Below are positions 63,483 to 64,000 of a stretch of 64,000 nt of DNA, one piece after another. A model generated the notes under the pieces. The model was not told where the DNA came from, ran no database searches, and worked only from the letters and a program-made list of their open reading frames with translations. Each line of letters starts with the position of its first letter. Position 1 is the stretch's first letter. The translations under genes and the position numbers were made by a program. The DNA is from Paenibacillus athensensis (GTDB lineage: Bacteria > Bacillota > Bacilli > Paenibacillales > NBRC-103111), in contig NZ_MYFO02000001.1 in NCBI RefSeq assembly GCF_004514475.2, forward strand, positions 310,001 through 374,000, in the 5' to 3' direction.

Positions 63483-63716
63483 TTACACGGAGCGAATGCT
63501 GAATTCGCAAGATTCGCGGGGATAGAGAATCCGTTTGCCCGGCTCCTGCTCGCTGCGCACACGGACGTAGTCCGGGGTAAACTTCTCAATAATGCCGGTA
63601 CCGACCTGGAAAAAAACGCCATAGGTGTCAAGCGACCATACGTAAACAGATGTTTGCGAAAGCGCGGCGGCAAATAGTTCAGTATCGGTGTCCAGCAGCT
63701 TAGTTCCGTAAATCAT
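63483..63716 (-). CDS. Small hypothetical protein, 77 aa
   Basis: A beta-rich-looking protein with no membrane segment and no recognised family. The start ATG 63716 follows AGGGG by nine bases, which is better than the upstream GTG 63725 that overlaps this site. It converges with the histidine kinase gene. Confidence 0.7.
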   Translation of the reverse strand: MIYGTKLLDTDTELFAAALSQTSVYVWSLDTYGVFFQVGTGIIEKFTPDYVRVRSEQEPGKRILYPRESCEFSIRSV

Positions 63717-63834
63717 TATGTGCACCCCTGTAATTTTAATTTGTGGTCAATATCGAGCTCATTATGTATGACATCGCGACGCGGAAGGTTATCACGCAAA
63801 CATTCGCATTTTTTGTAAATTTACATCGGATTGG

Positions 63835-63863
63835 CTGACAGGCGCTCATTTGTGCAGTACAAT
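63835..63863 (+). promoter_or_regulatory. Promoter of the right-edge gene
   Basis: CTGACA (63835-63840), 17-base spacer, TACAAT (63858-63863), about 40 bases before ATG 63909. Confidence 0.7.
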
Positions 63864-63908
63864 CGTTGGGTGTCTTGTTAATCCTATGCCCAGATCAAGG
63901 AGCCCAAC

Positions 63909-64000
63909 ATGAAATTTTCCGTGCAGTTTTTATCTTTTTTTGTCATACAGGACGAAGCTTCTTCAAAAACCTACAAGCACTTTCAGACGATGGATGAAGC
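63909..64000 (+). CDS. Partial gene, N-terminus only
   Basis: An ATG six bases after AAGGAG opens a frame that runs off the window. Only about 30 residues are visible, with a short hydrophobic stretch (residues about 3-13) followed by a charged segment. This could be a membrane anchor or buried strand; no family can be assigned. Confidence 0.6.
   Translation, partial: MKFSVQFLSFFVIQDEASSKTYKHFQTMDE

Overview
The window reads as chromosomal DNA of a spore-forming, moderately GC-rich Firmicute, most likely a member of the Paenibacillaceae. This is inference from gene content, not from a marker gene. The evidence is near-universal AAGGAGG-type ribosome binding sites with frequent GTG/TTG starts, a KapB-like phosphorelay helper, a YhcN/YlaJ-type spore lipoprotein, a bacillithiol-system YtxJ protein, HelD, a PrpE-like phosphatase and Bacillus-style fad genes. 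I saw no rRNA, tRNA, CRISPR array, insertion sequence or prophage.

Layout. 1-6.2 kb: small cytosolic proteins (thioredoxin-like, KapB), a Gfo/Idh/MocA oxidoreductase, a TRIC-type channel, and a run of small, probably spore-related genes (52-aa protein, spore lipoprotein, Gln-rich coiled coil, two tiny proteins). 6.3-11.8 kb: a MoxR-type AAA ATPase with a VWA partner, purT, a hotdog thioesterase and an AIM24-family gene broken by an apparent one-base deletion. 11.8-15.9 kb: a lone cysA behind a promoter and operator-like palindrome, a degenerate tandem repeat, two alpha/beta hydrolases and a YezD-like protein. 16-28.4 kb: a complete fatty-acid beta-oxidation island with etfBA divergent from fadF-fadN-fadA-fadE-lcfA, plus a PaaI-type thioesterase. 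28.5-37.7 kb: a solo short CHR transporter, a Tat-type metallophosphoesterase, a nucleoside-type amidohydrolase, YtxJ, a PAS-GGDEF-EAL protein, a DMT exporter and an M20 peptidase.

37.8-43.6 kb holds the most interesting part. A LacI-type ligand-sensing domain is fused to PAS-GGDEF-EAL (cyclic-di-GMP turnover), followed by a phosphatase. Next is a MerR-type regulator with a cobalamin-binding C-terminus of the CarH/LitR photoreceptor kind. Its promoter region carries three consecutive 11-bp direct repeats, the operator geometry known for CarH. An SGNH hydrolase lies directly downstream.

43.6-64 kb: hemolysin-III-like protein, HelD, glutathione peroxidase, SPFH protein, PIG-L deacetylase, a zinc-ribbon/HTH miniprotein, class I aldolase, a RavA-ViaA-like AAA/VWA pair, a YfcE-type phosphoesterase, a cupin, a lipoprotein with a hexanucleotide repeat, topB, ung, a phospholipase-C-like protein, a four-PAS sporulation-type histidine kinase, and the start of an unknown gene at the right edge.
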